This document shows, one piece after another, positions 15,961 through 25,747 of a stretch of 64,000 bases of DNA; the stretch's first letter is position 1, and every line of letters starts with the position of its first letter. The notes below the pieces were generated by a model. That model made no database searches. It was not told where the DNA came from and saw only the letters and a program-made list of their open reading frames with translations. This stretch comes from Paenibacillus sp. FSL R7-0204 (GTDB lineage Bacteria > Bacillota > Bacilli > Paenibacillales > Paenibacillaceae), in contig NZ_JBBOCA010000001.1 of assembly GCF_038002225.1 (NCBI RefSeq), forward strand, positions 4,526,001 through 4,590,000. Reading direction: 5' to 3'. Both the position numbers and the translations under genes were made by a program.

Positions 15961-18234
15961 TTATTTATGGCCTTTATCTTTGCCTGGCTTGTTGTCAGGC
16001 CCCTTACCGTTACTTTTCCCCTTACCATTACTGTTGCCATTGCTGAGGGCGGAAGCCAACTCATTGTTATTCTGTCCGTTACCCGGAACATAACCCGTCT
16101 GGTCCGTCTCGCCCGGCACCTCTCCTTCTCCGGTGTCCGGCGGAATAATTGCCGGCTCAGCTGTCGGGTCGGGAGCTGGAGTCTCAGTAGGCTGAGCAGG
16201 CTCGGTAGGAGCAACCGTCGGTGCAGGCGTCTGTGTCTCCACCGGAGGCGGTTCAGGCTGCTGCACAGTGTTATTCTTGACATCGACATAAGTGATCGGA
16301 TAAGTCTCCAGGAACTCCCCGTCCCGGTATACCGATACCATGCCGTCTTTATTAGGGGCAAGCAGCATGTTCACGGATAAGGTCTGGCTTTTGCCAATCG
16401 TGCGTGTGCCCCACTCCTGGTTCTCGCCGCCGTTGCGCGCATCGGCAAACACGATACGAATCTTACTCTTCTTGCCTTCAGCAGCCGGTGCTACCGGAAC
16501 ATTAAACGTAAATTCCAAAGCTTCCGGAGGGTAACCTGTGCTGATGTAGATCGTAATCTTCTCGCCTGGAGGGACCAGATCCCCTGCCTCGTAGGCCCAC
16601 TGCTTCGTAACCTTACCCTTCTCGTAAGTGAAGCTCGGCTCTTGTTTGACCGCATCCAGCACCAGACCTGCACTTTCCAGCGCAGCCTTGGCTTCCTTCT
16701 CGGTCTTCCCTAGGAGATCCGGCATCTGGGTGTTTTCTTTGCCTTTGCTCACAATTAGCTTGATAGTTACCGTATCAGGATCATATTCTGAGTTTGCGGC
16801 AGGCTCAGAGCTAATGACCTTCCCCTTGGCAAATTCCTCACTGAAGCGTTCATCCGGTGTTGCAATTCTATCCTGGGCAATACCGAGGGCGATCAGCTCC
16901 TTGACGGCATCGTCATAACTCAGGTTGGAGACATCCTTAAGCTTAGGAAGAACCTTGGCGGCACTTACCGTCAGGATAATATGAGTTCCTTCTTTGACCA
17001 TCGTATTGGTCTTGTTCTGCTTCCAGACAATATTCTCTTCGAAATTAGGATTATACTCAACCAGTGCGGGCTCCTCGGCAAACAGTCCCACCCCCTCAAG
17101 CTCAGCCTTGGCCTCCTGGAAGGTCTTCCCTGTCACTGCAGGCACCGAGACTTCATCGACCGACAGCTTGGAATTGACATACCACACAATTCCGGTCATG
17201 GCAATTAATACGACCAGCGTAAGGCTGATCCACAGTGCTGCGCGGCCCTTACGCTTCACAGCAGCAGGCGGCGGAGTTTCCTCCATACTGCGGATTCGTT
17301 CCTCTCCGCCACCACGGCTGCTTAGCCCGCGCTGGAGCGGCTTGATCGCCGGAATGATGCGTGTTCTGTCCTCATCATCATCATCCTGGAACAGCATCTT
17401 GGCTTCGCTGCGCCGTTCAGGCAGCAGACAGGTCTCCAGATCCTGCAGCATTTGCTTGGCAGACTGGTAGCGCTCCTCCGGGTTCTTGCGCATCGACTTC
17501 AGAATGACATTCTCAACGCTTTGCGGAATCAGCGGATTCAGCAGTCGCGGCTCCTCGAATTCCTCCTGCAGATGCTTCAGCGCCACGCTGATCGGACTCT
17601 CCCCTAAGAAAGGCAGTACACCCGTAAGCATCTGATACAGTACGATGCCCAAGGAGTAGAGATCCGACTTCTCGCCTGTAGTTACGCCCTTGGCATGCTC
17701 CGGCGAGAAATAATGCACGGAACCGACCACAGATCCCGTCTGGGTAATCGTTGTAGAAGTAACTGCCCGGGCGATCCCGAAGTCGGTAACCTTAACCCGC
17801 CCGTTACGTCCTATTAGTATATTATGTGGTTTAATATCGCGGTGAATAATCTGGTTCATATGCGCATGATCCAGCGCATCACAAATCTGCGAGGCAATCC
17901 GTACGGATTCATCCACCTGCATCGGTGCCCGCTCTTTAATAATTTCATTCAGGTTCTTTCCTTCAATATACTCCATAACGATATAATGAATTTCATCTTC
18001 CTGGCCGACATCGTATATGCTGACTACGTTGGGATGAGATAATGATGCAGCTGATTGCGCCTCCCGCCGGAACCGGCGGATGAATTCCTCATCATGCACA
18101 AATTGATTGCGCAGTACTTTGATAGCAACATTCCGGTTAAGCAGAATATCATGGGCTCTATAGACGAGCGCCATGCCTCCTCCGCCGATCCGTTCGATGA
18201 CTTGGTAACGGCCGCCCAATTCGTGACCGATCAT
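15961..18234 (-). CDS. prkC: PASTA-domain Ser/Thr protein kinase PrkC
   Basis: About 757 residues. The kinase domain (about 8-270) has the glycine loop RIGGGGMA, AIKVL, HRDIKPHN, DFGIAR and an activation loop rich in Thr (TSTTITQTGSV). One membrane segment follows near 335-355 (LWISLTLVVLIAMTGIVWYV). Outside the cell are three PASTA repeats (VPAVTGKTFQEAK, KDVSNLSYDDAVK, MPDLLGKTEKEAK) and an Ig-like end domain, then a long Pro/Thr and Gly/Asn/Lys-rich tail. It senses muropeptides or lipid II and controls growth and germination. The ATG at 18234 overlaps the stp stop (ATGA), with AAGGAG upstream. Confidence 0.95.
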   Translation of the reverse strand: MIGHELGGRYQVIERIGGGGMALVYRAHDILLNRNVAIKVLRNQFVHDEEFIRRFRREAQSAASLSHPNVVSIYDVGQEDEIHYIVMEYIEGKNLNEIIKERAPMQVDESVRIASQICDALDHAHMNQIIHRDIKPHNILIGRNGRVKVTDFGIARAVTSTTITQTGSVVGSVHYFSPEHAKGVTTGEKSDLYSLGIVLYQMLTGVLPFLGESPISVALKHLQEEFEEPRLLNPLIPQSVENVILKSMRKNPEERYQSAKQMLQDLETCLLPERRSEAKMLFQDDDDEDRTRIIPAIKPLQRGLSSRGGGEERIRSMEETPPPAAVKRKGRAALWISLTLVVLIAMTGIVWYVNSKLSVDEVSVPAVTGKTFQEAKAELEGVGLFAEEPALVEYNPNFEENIVWKQNKTNTMVKEGTHIILTVSAAKVLPKLKDVSNLSYDDAVKELIALGIAQDRIATPDERFSEEFAKGKVISSEPAANSEYDPDTVTIKLIVSKGKENTQMPDLLGKTEKEAKAALESAGLVLDAVKQEPSFTYEKGKVTKQWAYEAGDLVPPGEKITIYISTGYPPEALEFTFNVPVAPAAEGKKSKIRIVFADARNGGENQEWGTRTIGKSQTLSVNMLLAPNKDGMVSVYRDGEFLETYPITYVDVKNNTVQQPEPPPVETQTPAPTVAPTEPAQPTETPAPDPTAEPAIIPPDTGEGEVPGETDQTGYVPGNGQNNNELASALSNGNSNGKGKSNGKGPDNKPGKDKGHK

Positions 18235-19007
18235 CTTTCCCACTCCTTTGTCTCGGGCACTGCGGCCTCTCCTTGGTGTTCCAGCATAGCAACGCTTATA
18301 TTATCGCTGCCGCCCGCAAGCAATGCCAGTTGAAGTAATCGCTCCGCTCTTTCTTCCAGAGATATTTCATTAATTCCGGCTACCTTGCCCAGATGCTCCA
18401 GACTGACATAATTGCTGAGCCCATCACTGCACAGCAGCAGGAGTTCACCAATTGCAAGCGTAACATATGCCAGATCCGCGGATACCACTGTATCTGTCCC
18501 CAGCGCCCTGGTAAGCACATTGCGGCGGGGATGATTATCCAGCTCCTCCAGACTGATCTGGCCGTTCCTGAACAGCTCATTCACCAGCGTATGATCCTCG
18601 GTTAGCTGGCTGGCTTCTCCGTCCCGGATCAGATAAGCCCTGCTGTCTCCGATATGCCCGATATAGCCTGCCGACCCTTTCAGCAGTGCAGCAACGATGG
18701 TGGTCCCCATATTATGGAGCTTCTCATCGCTCTGAGCTTCTCTGTGAACTGTGTTATTGGCTTCCATGATGGCGGCAGTCAGCGCTTCCTTCAGCTCTGC
18801 CTCCGGGAGATCAGGCTCCAGCTGGTCCAGAATCCCCCTGACCGTCTCAAGTGCAAGCCTGCTCGCGGTATCGCCAGCCAGATGTCCCCCCATTCCGTCG
18901 GCAATAATGCCGAGGGTATAACCGTGGCGCGTGGCGCCGATCCAGACTGAATCTTCATTGACGGTTCGTACCCGGCCAATGTCGCTGGCTTGAACTGTTC
19001 TGATCAA
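18231..19007 (-). CDS. stp: PP2C-type protein phosphatase (Stp/PrpC)
   Basis: A 258-residue PP2C phosphatase. Metal-binding motifs are in order: VNEDSV, GIIADGMGGHLAGD, HIGDSRAYLI, LTEDHTLV, LLCSDGLSNYV and GGSDNISV. It reverses phosphorylation by the neighbouring kinase PrkC and its stop overlaps the prkC start by four bases. The start is a TTG at 19007 with GGGGTGAGG just upstream. The gene begins six bases after the rlmN stop, so the two are probably coupled. Confidence 0.95.
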   Translation of the reverse strand: MIRTVQASDIGRVRTVNEDSVWIGATRHGYTLGIIADGMGGHLAGDTASRLALETVRGILDQLEPDLPEAELKEALTAAIMEANNTVHREAQSDEKLHNMGTTIVAALLKGSAGYIGHIGDSRAYLIRDGEASQLTEDHTLVNELFRNGQISLEELDNHPRRNVLTRALGTDTVVSADLAYVTLAIGELLLLCSDGLSNYVSLEHLGKVAGINEISLEERAERLLQLALLAGGSDNISVAMLEHQGEAAVPETKEWER

Positions 19008-19013
19008 ATATCC

Positions 19014-20054
19014 TCACCCCAACTCCATATGTTTGGCGCGCAGCTGTCCGCATGCGGCCGCAATATCATGGCCCTGCTCACGGCGGATGGTAACATTCAC
19101 GCCATGATCGGCCAGTATACGCTGAAATTCAAAGATATCATTGCGGGAAGTCCGGACATATTTGCGCTCAGGCACATGATTGACCGGGATCAGATTCACA
19201 TGGCAGAGCATGGTCTTCAGCACACCGGCCAGCTCCTCTGCATGCTCCTTCTGATCATTCACGCCTCCGATCAAGGCATACTCGAAGCTGATCCGGCGGC
19301 CTGTCTTAGCCTGATAATAGCGCAGGGACTCAATTACATCGTCGAACGGATAACGGCGGTTCACCGGCATCAGCTTGGAGCGGAGCGTATCGTTGGGAGC
19401 GTGAATCGAGATCGCCAGATTAATCTGAGTATCTTCATCGGCGAATTTGTAGATGTTCGGCACAATTCCGCTGGTGGATACGGTGATATGGCGCTGGCCA
19501 ATATTCAGGCCCTTCTCATGGATCATCAGACGGAGGAATCTCATGGTTGCATCATAATTCTCGAAGGGCTCGCCTGTCCCCATAATGACAATACTGCTGA
19601 CCCGTTCGCCGCGCGCATCAAGAATCTGCTGGGAGCGGACAACCTGGGCAACGATCTCCCCTGCAGTCAGATCCCGCTTGAGACCGCCAAGGGTAGATGC
19701 ACAGAAGGTACATCCGATCCGGCAGCCTACCTGGGTGGTCACACACACGCTGTTGCCGTAATTATGCTTCATAATAACTGTCTCAATCGCATGATCATCA
19801 TGCAGACCGAACAGGAATTTCACTGTGCCGTCCTTGGACTCCAGCTTCGTAATCTCGGTGAGTGCCGAAATACTGAACTGGTCAACCAGCTTGGCTCTGA
19901 GTGTCTTGGAGAGGTTACTCATGGATTCGAAGTCATTGACCCGCTTCACATACAGCCAGTCAAAGATCTGCCCGCCGCGAAAAGCCGGCTCTCCGTTGTC
20001 CTTAGCCCATTGCTGTAACTCTTCTAAAGAAAAATCATATATTAAAGGTTTCAT
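19014..20054 (-). CDS. rlmN: dual-specificity RNA methyltransferase RlmN
   Basis: A 346-residue radical SAM enzyme of normal length. The cluster motif [10 protein letters not shown] (CxxxCxxC) is preceded by [25 protein letters not shown] binds SAM, and the C-terminal methyl-carrier cysteine region ([13 protein letters not shown]) is present. It forms 2-methyladenosine at A2503 of 23S rRNA and A37 of some tRNAs. A weak AGGTG precedes the ATG. It lies between rsmB and stp as in B. subtilis (yloN). Confidence 0.96.
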   Translation of the reverse strand: MKPLIYDFSLEELQQWAKDNGEPAFRGGQIFDWLYVKRVNDFESMSNLSKTLRAKLVDQFSISALTEITKLESKDGTVKFLFGLHDDHAIETVIMKHNYGNSVCVTTQVGCRIGCTFCASTLGGLKRDLTAGEIVAQVVRSQQILDARGERVSSIVIMGTGEPFENYDATMRFLRLMIHEKGLNIGQRHITVSTSGIVPNIYKFADEDTQINLAISIHAPNDTLRSKLMPVNRRYPFDDVIESLRYYQAKTGRRISFEYALIGGVNDQKEHAEELAGVLKTMLCHVNLIPVNHVPERKYVRTSRNDIFEFQRILADHGVNVTIRREQGHDIAAACGQLRAKHMELG

Positions 20055-20138
20055 TGTATTTTTGCACCTGTGCTTTCATAAATTATATGCGTATTGTTTC
20101 TCATTCTTCCTATTTTAACACAAAACTCAGAACCGGTA

Positions 20139-20177
20139 AAAGAAAAGCCCGCCGCGCGGAGGAATCTGCGGGCGGGA
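20139..20177 (-). terminator. intrinsic terminator after rsmB
   Basis: On the minus strand a GC-rich stem (CCCGCCCGCAG with CGCGGCGGGC, imperfect) is followed by TTTTCTTTT. It may only partly separate rsmB from rlmN. Confidence 0.6.
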
Positions 20178-20206
20178 AGCTGTAGGCCGGAAGCACAATC
20201 GCTATA

Positions 20207-21694
20207 TTACAAGAGTCGCTCCAGCCGGGCAATATAGAAGCCATCGCTGCCATAATGATGCGGGAGCAGCTGCATGCCGTCACCGGCAGCAAGCGCGGTT
20301 CCCTCCAGCCGTTCCCAGACGGCTGACTTGAAGCTGACCGGGGCGAAGCCGGGATTGCGCTCCAGAAAATCGGCAACAACCCGGCTGTTCTCCGCCTGCT
20401 CGGTAGTACACGTGCTGTAGACCAGCACACCTCCCGGCTTCAGCAGCCCGGAGACCGATTGCAGCAGTTCAAGCTGCAGCGCAGCTACGCTTGCAATATC
20501 CTCCGGCTGCTTGCGCCATTTCAAATCAGGCTTGCGGCGGATGACCCCAAGCCCCGAGCAAGGAGCATCCAGCAGAATCCGGTCATAGGATTCCGGTTGG
20601 AGGGCGGCGCCTAGCTCCAGCGCATCCCCGCTTGCGGTGGTGATGCACTCCAGGCCAAGGCGTGCTGCCTGCTCGGCAATGAGCTTAGCCTTATGCTCAT
20701 GCAGGTCATTGGCCAGTATGGAGCCCTCGTCCTTCATCAGCTCGCCCATATGGGCGCTTTTGCCGCCGGGGGCAGCGCAGCAGTCCAGCACCTTCATCCC
20801 GGCTTCGGGAGCGACAACCTCGGCTACCAGCATCGAGCTCTCATCCTGAACGGACAGATAGCCGTCCCGGTACCAGGAGGTCAGCGCCAGATTGCCGCCG
20901 CCCCTGATGACCAGCCCCGCAGGGCTCACCTTTGATTCGGCGGCATCCAGACCGGCTTCCAGCAGCTCAGTCAGCATCGCCTCCCGGCTAATCATCGTTG
21001 TATTCACCCGGACACTGACTGCGGGCGGCTCATTATTCGCGGCACACATGGCGTCTGCCGTGTCCGGGCCGTATTCCGCCGACCAGCGCTTCACCATCCA
21101 CAGGGGATGGGAGTGCAGGATCGAGATCCGTTCTTCCCGGCTCATCCCCTCAGGCAATACCGGGAGATCTCCAGCCCGCAGCACACTGCGCAGCACGCCG
21201 TTGACCATACCCGAGATGCCCTGATGGCCGCGTCTCTTGGAGATATTCACAGCCTCGTTAACGGCTGCATGCGAAGGTACCCGGTCCAGATACATGATCT
21301 GGTACAGGCTTAGCCGCAGCAGACTCCGTACCCAAGGTTCCAGCTTGGTTATCCCTTTGCTGACGAAGCTGCTGAGGACATAATCGAGGGTAATCATCCG
21401 TGAGAGGGTTCCGTACACCAGCTCTGTAGCAAGTCCCGTATCCTCCCGGCTGAGGTCCGCTTTCTGGAGGCTGCTTCCCAGCAGCAGGTTGCTGTAAGCA
21501 CCCTGTTGCTCTACGCGCACCAGAATATCAAGGGCAACCTCACGCGCAGAAGCTGGCGCAGCAGGCTTGCCGCCCGGACGATTCCGGCCCGCTCCGCCGG
21601 TTCTGCCGGAGGCATGCTTTGTGCCGGAGGCCGCAGGCGGATTGCCGGAAGTACGCGTACGCGGTCCGCCGCCTCCCTTAACGCCCGCGCTCAA
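20207..21694 (-). CDS. rsmB: 16S rRNA (cytosine-967-C5)-methyltransferase RsmB
   Basis: A 495-residue protein. After about 48 residues of low-complexity Gly/Thr/Arg/Pro comes a NusB-like RNA-binding domain (AREVALDILVRVEQQGAYSN) and then the methyltransferase domain with VLDCCAAPGGK, DAPCSGLGVIRRKPD and the catalytic Cys in YSTCTTEQAEN. It methylates C967 of 16S rRNA. The start is a TTG that overlaps the fmt stop (TTGA) with no strong ribosome site, which suggests translational coupling to fmt. The N-terminal extension is longer than usual; a later start is possible but none has a better site. Confidence 0.94.
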   Translation of the reverse strand: MSAGVKGGGGPRTRTSGNPPAASGTKHASGRTGGAGRNRPGGKPAAPASAREVALDILVRVEQQGAYSNLLLGSSLQKADLSREDTGLATELVYGTLSRMITLDYVLSSFVSKGITKLEPWVRSLLRLSLYQIMYLDRVPSHAAVNEAVNISKRRGHQGISGMVNGVLRSVLRAGDLPVLPEGMSREERISILHSHPLWMVKRWSAEYGPDTADAMCAANNEPPAVSVRVNTTMISREAMLTELLEAGLDAAESKVSPAGLVIRGGGNLALTSWYRDGYLSVQDESSMLVAEVVAPEAGMKVLDCCAAPGGKSAHMGELMKDEGSILANDLHEHKAKLIAEQAARLGLECITTASGDALELGAALQPESYDRILLDAPCSGLGVIRRKPDLKWRKQPEDIASVAALQLELLQSVSGLLKPGGVLVYSTCTTEQAENSRVVADFLERNPGFAPVSFKSAVWERLEGTALAAGDGMQLLPHHYGSDGFYIARLERLL

Positions 21695-22632
21695 CCTAGC
21701 ACCGTGCCTGGTGCGAGGGTTGCACCACGGCTGAAGTCGGCTGCGCTCATCGCTTTTTTGCCGGCAGGCTGGACGCTTGTAAGCCGAAGCGTCCCGTCAC
21801 CGGTCTTCACCTCAACGCCGCGTTCGCTCACCGACAGCACAGTGCCTGGAGCTGCGCTGCCGCCGGGCTGTTCCTCCGCCTGCGGCTTCACCGCAGCCCA
21901 TGCCTTGAAGGTCTCGCCGTTCCACAGGGTGAACGCACCCGAGAACGGCACCAGACCGCGAATCTGATTGTACAGCTCCAGCGAGCCACGGCTCCAGTCG
22001 ATGCGTTCATCTTCCCGGCTTAGATTCGGCGCATAGGTTGCTTCACTGTCATCCTGCACGGCAGCTTCCACACGGCCGGCTGCCAGTCGCGGCATCTCTG
22101 CCTTGAGGAGATCCCGGCCAGCAATGCTTAGCTTCTCAAACAGCGTGCCTGAGGTATCGTCATCCTCTATCGCTACCTCCACCCGTGAGATCATATCTCC
22201 GGTGTCCAGTCCTTCCGCCATATACATCAGCGTCACACCAGTCACCTTCTCGCCGTTCATGATACAGCGCTGTATCGGAGCACCGCCCCGGTACTTGGGC
22301 AGAAGTGATCCATGAACATTCACACATCCGTTCGCCGGCAGCTCAAGAACGCTCTTGGGAAGAATCTGACCATATGCGGCGGTAACAATCAGATCCGGCT
22401 CATAGGCAGCCAGCTCAGCCACTGATTCAGGGCGGCGCAGCCGTTCAGGCTGAAGGACAGGCAGTCCCAGCTCCAGTGCAGCCGCCTTCACCGGGGATGG
22501 CACCAGCGTCTTCTTGCGGCCTTGAGGCCGGTCCGGCTGACTCACCACGGCCACTACCTCATAGCCCTCTTCCAGCAGCATCCGCAAGGAGGGGACTGCA
22601 AAGGCTGGTGTTCCCATGAACACTATTCTCAT
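21691..22632 (-). CDS. fmt: methionyl-tRNA formyltransferase
   Basis: About 313 residues. The N-terminal formyltransferase fold has VFMGTPAFAVPSL and the catalytic Asn/His/Asp set within NVHGSLLPKYRGGAPIQ and GLDTGDMI. The C-terminal tRNA-binding OB domain follows (IDWSRGSLELYNQIRGL). It formylates initiator Met-tRNA using 10-formyl-THF. The ATG at 22632 has AGGAG eight bases upstream; the in-frame GTG at 22641 overlaps that site. It begins just after def, the deformylase that later removes the same formyl group. Confidence 0.96.
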   Translation of the reverse strand: MRIVFMGTPAFAVPSLRMLLEEGYEVVAVVSQPDRPQGRKKTLVPSPVKAAALELGLPVLQPERLRRPESVAELAAYEPDLIVTAAYGQILPKSVLELPANGCVNVHGSLLPKYRGGAPIQRCIMNGEKVTGVTLMYMAEGLDTGDMISRVEVAIEDDDTSGTLFEKLSIAGRDLLKAEMPRLAAGRVEAAVQDDSEATYAPNLSREDERIDWSRGSLELYNQIRGLVPFSGAFTLWNGETFKAWAAVKPQAEEQPGGSAAPGTVLSVSERGVEVKTGDGTLRLTSVQPAGKKAMSAADFSRGATLAPGTVLG

Positions 22633-22637
22633 TTCAT

Positions 22638-23123
22638 TCACTCCTCAGTTTCACTGCGTTCTGCTGTGTATTCATAGACCTTCTCAGCAATATCCGTGAA
22701 CAGCACGCCATTCAGGTGGTCAATCTCATGCTGAAAAGCCCGGGCCAGCAGGCCGCTTCCGGTAATGGTCACTTCCTCGCCTTCGCGGTTCAGGCCGCGT
22801 ACGGTCACTGTCTCCGCACGGCGGACATCCCCGTTCAGGCCGGGAATACTCAGGCAGCCTTCGGGTCCGAACTGCTCCCCTTCCATACTAACGATCTCGG
22901 GATTGATCAGCTTGATCAATCCATGCTCTTCATCGGCATCTATTACAATCAGCCGTTTCAGAATGCCTACCTGCGGGGCTGCGAGACCTACACCTTCCGC
23001 GTCATACATCGTATCGGCCATATCATCGAGCAATTTTTGTACATTGGGGGTAACAGTGGTTACCATCTTTGCTTTCTTGTGCAATACTTCATCCGGTTCT
23101 TTCACAATCAGCCTGATTGCCAT
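22638..23123 (-). CDS. def: peptide deformylase
   Basis: About 161 residues. All three deformylase motifs are present: GLAAPQVG, EGCLSIPG with the metal-ligand Cys, and QHEIDHLNG with the two His ligands and catalytic Glu. It removes the formyl group from nascent proteins. The start at 23123 (MAIRLIVKEPDEVL) has AAGGATGGTG upstream; earlier in-frame starts add residues not typical of the family. It lies 93 bases after priA. Confidence 0.96.
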   Translation of the reverse strand: MAIRLIVKEPDEVLHKKAKMVTTVTPNVQKLLDDMADTMYDAEGVGLAAPQVGILKRLIVIDADEEHGLIKLINPEIVSMEGEQFGPEGCLSIPGLNGDVRRAETVTVRGLNREGEEVTITGSGLLARAFQHEIDHLNGVLFTDIAEKVYEYTAERSETEE

Positions 23124-23215
23124 ATACACTAACACCATCCTTGTTGTAAACATATCATTAATACTTATCGGTTCCTTAGGGCAAAACCGCCTTACTATTG
23201 TAACACGCCGGAGAA

Positions 23216-25747
23216 TTACATCAACATCTGAGGATCGACATCAATGCTGATCTGCAGACCCTTATCGCGGACGGAATCCTCCAGCTCCTCCGCCACCTGG
23301 CGGGCCAGCGCAATGGCATCAATTGCACCGCGCCATTTGATAATGCACTGGAACCGGTAACGCCCCTTCAGCCGGGGCAGCGGCGAGGCCACCGGTCCCA
23401 GCAGATCCAGTGCATCCGAGGAAAGTTTATCCAGACTGCCATACCAGCGCAGCTGTCTGGCTTTGCCCTGAATGCTGAGCGCATAGTTCTCCGCAAGCTT
23501 CAGCAGCAGCGGAAGCTGCTCATGCGAGAGAGTGACCAGAATCAGACGGCAATAGGGCGGGTAATGCAGCTCTTTGCGGTGCTTCAGCTCGTCCCGGACG
23601 AATGAACGGTAATCATGCCCGCTGGCATGGATAATCGAATAATGCTCCGGTGTATACGACTGCACCACTACCTCGCCGGGGAGCTGATGCCGCCCCGCAC
23701 GGCCGGCAACCTGTGTCAAGAGCTGAAAGGTCTTTTCAGCCGCCCGGAAATCAGGAAGATTGAGCGCAGAATCCGCAGTAATGACCCCAACCAGAGTTAC
23801 ATCGGGGAAGTCGAGTCCTTTGGCGACCATCTGTGTACCCAGCAGCACATCGGCCTTCTTGTCCCTGAACTGGTTCAGCAGCTTCTCATGCGAGCCCTTC
23901 TCCGTGGTCGTGTCCACATCCATACGGATAACCCGGATGCCGGGGAACAGCTTGCCCAGCTCTTCCTCTACCCGTTGTGTGCCTGTCCCGAAGAAGCGGA
24001 TATGCTCACTGCCGCATTCCGGGCACAGCTTGGGCGCGGGCTGCGCATGCCCGCAGTAGTGACAGCGCAGATTGTCGCTGCGGCTGTGATAGGTGAGCGA
24101 GATATCGCATTCCGGACAGCCGGCAACGTAGCCGCAGCTCCGGCACATGACGAAGGTCGAGAAGCCTCTGCGGTTGAGCAGCAGCACCGTCTGTTCACCG
24201 CGCTCCAGCCTGCTTACCAGAGCGGCGTGCAGGCTGCGGCTGAACATGGAGCGGTTGCCTTCCTTCAGCTCCTCACGCATATCAACCACTGCCACCTTCG
24301 GCAGCTCGTTGCCGAGTGCACGGCTCGGCATCTCCAGCAGAATTGGCGAGAAGTGGATATCACTCTGCGATCTGGCAGCATGATAGCTCTCCAGTGAAGG
24401 TGTTGCAGAGCCCAGAATAACTACGGCGCCGCCCTGCTCTGCCCTGCGGACAGCCACATCACGGGCATGATATTTCGGATTCTCCTCCTGCTTATAAGAG
24501 CCTTCATGCTCTTCATCCATAATAATGAGGCCCAGATTGGCAAACGGAGCGAACACGGCCGAGCGTGCTCCGACCGCAACCATGGCCTTGCCTTCGCGGA
24601 TCTTGCGCCACTCGTCATAACGTTCGCCAACAGACAGCCGGCTGTGCATCACGGCTACCCCGCTCCCGAACCGGCCCTTGAACCGTTCCACCATCTGCGG
24701 AGTAAGCGCAATCTCAGGCACCAGCACCACAGCCTGCCGTTCCTGCTCGATGCAGCGCTGGATCGTCTGGAGATAGATCTCCGTCTTCCCGCTGCCGGTC
24801 ACCCCGTGCAGCAGGAAGACTTCATGCGTCTGCTGCTCTACAGTGCGCACAATCCGCTTGTATACAATCTCCTGCTCCGCTGTCAGCGGAAGCGGGGTAC
24901 TTGGCTTGAAGTCCCTTCCCTGGTAGGGGTCACGGTAGACTTCAATTTCACTGATTTCAATATAACCCTTGTCTGCAAGTGCTTTGACCGTGCCCGCAGT
25001 AACCTGGAGGATCGCCAGAATATCCTTGAGCGGCATCGGCAGCAGGGCTTCCATTTCAATCAGGTAGGAAAGCACCTCCTTCTGGCGCGCCGAACGCGCC
25101 GGGAAGCTGGCGAGCGACTCCCGCGCTGCTGACAAGCCAATAGCCAAATCAACGGCCTTGATCTTCTTTTTGCCCATCTTATCCTTAATCGACTGGCTCT
25201 CTGCCAGTACACCGCGCCGCACCATGAACTTAATCGTCTCTGCAGCCTCAGGGAAGGTGCGGGTCAGCAGCTTCATGGATACCTCACTGTGTCGCCTAAC
25301 GAAGTCAATGATCTGCTGTTCTTCGTTATCCGCCTCCAGGAAGAGCGGAAAGAGCTCATCTGCGGGGGCGCTGGCCGCCGCCTCTGTACTCCCAAGCGAG
25401 ATCAGCCGCTCGGCTTTGCCCTTCAAGGCAGTCGGAAGCATCGCCTGCAGTGCGGAGATCCGTCTACAGGCGTACCTTTGGCTCATCCAGTCGGCCAGCT
25501 CAACCAGCTCCGGCGACAGCGGAGGAAGCAAATCCAGCACTTCTACAATCGGCTTCATCCGGGAGACACTGCCGGTCTCGCCCGATTCCAGGGACACTAC
25601 GAACCCCTGGACCGTGCGGGGACCGAACGGAACAGCCACACGGCTGCCCACCTCAATCCACAGCTTCAGTGCATTCGGGATAATATAGTCAAACGGCCGG
25701 TCGGTGCTGCGTACAGGAACATCGACAATGACCTTGGCAATATCCAT
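23216..25747 (-). CDS. priA: primosomal replication restart helicase PriA
   Basis: An 843-residue protein. The N-terminal 3'-DNA-binding domain starts IAKVIVDVPV and DRPFDYIIP. Helicase motifs include Walker A GVTGSGKTEIY, DEEHEGSYKQ, ILGSATPSLES and GTQMVAKGLDFP. Eight cysteines in CRSCGYVAGCPEC and the following CHYCGH and CPECGS bind two zinc ions. PriA reloads the replication machinery at repaired forks. The start ATG overlaps the coaBC stop by one base (TAATG). Confidence 0.97.
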   Translation of the reverse strand: MDIAKVIVDVPVRSTDRPFDYIIPNALKLWIEVGSRVAVPFGPRTVQGFVVSLESGETGSVSRMKPIVEVLDLLPPLSPELVELADWMSQRYACRRISALQAMLPTALKGKAERLISLGSTEAAASAPADELFPLFLEADNEEQQIIDFVRRHSEVSMKLLTRTFPEAAETIKFMVRRGVLAESQSIKDKMGKKKIKAVDLAIGLSAARESLASFPARSARQKEVLSYLIEMEALLPMPLKDILAILQVTAGTVKALADKGYIEISEIEVYRDPYQGRDFKPSTPLPLTAEQEIVYKRIVRTVEQQTHEVFLLHGVTGSGKTEIYLQTIQRCIEQERQAVVLVPEIALTPQMVERFKGRFGSGVAVMHSRLSVGERYDEWRKIREGKAMVAVGARSAVFAPFANLGLIIMDEEHEGSYKQEENPKYHARDVAVRRAEQGGAVVILGSATPSLESYHAARSQSDIHFSPILLEMPSRALGNELPKVAVVDMREELKEGNRSMFSRSLHAALVSRLERGEQTVLLLNRRGFSTFVMCRSCGYVAGCPECDISLTYHSRSDNLRCHYCGHAQPAPKLCPECGSEHIRFFGTGTQRVEEELGKLFPGIRVIRMDVDTTTEKGSHEKLLNQFRDKKADVLLGTQMVAKGLDFPDVTLVGVITADSALNLPDFRAAEKTFQLLTQVAGRAGRHQLPGEVVVQSYTPEHYSIIHASGHDYRSFVRDELKHRKELHYPPYCRLILVTLSHEQLPLLLKLAENYALSIQGKARQLRWYGSLDKLSSDALDLLGPVASPLPRLKGRYRFQCIIKWRGAIDAIALARQVAEELEDSVRDKGLQISIDVDPQMLM

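Noticed and set aside
18990..20018. A 342-codon plus-strand frame opposite rlmN
   Set aside because: Antisense shadow of the high-GC rlmN gene; no recognisable domain.
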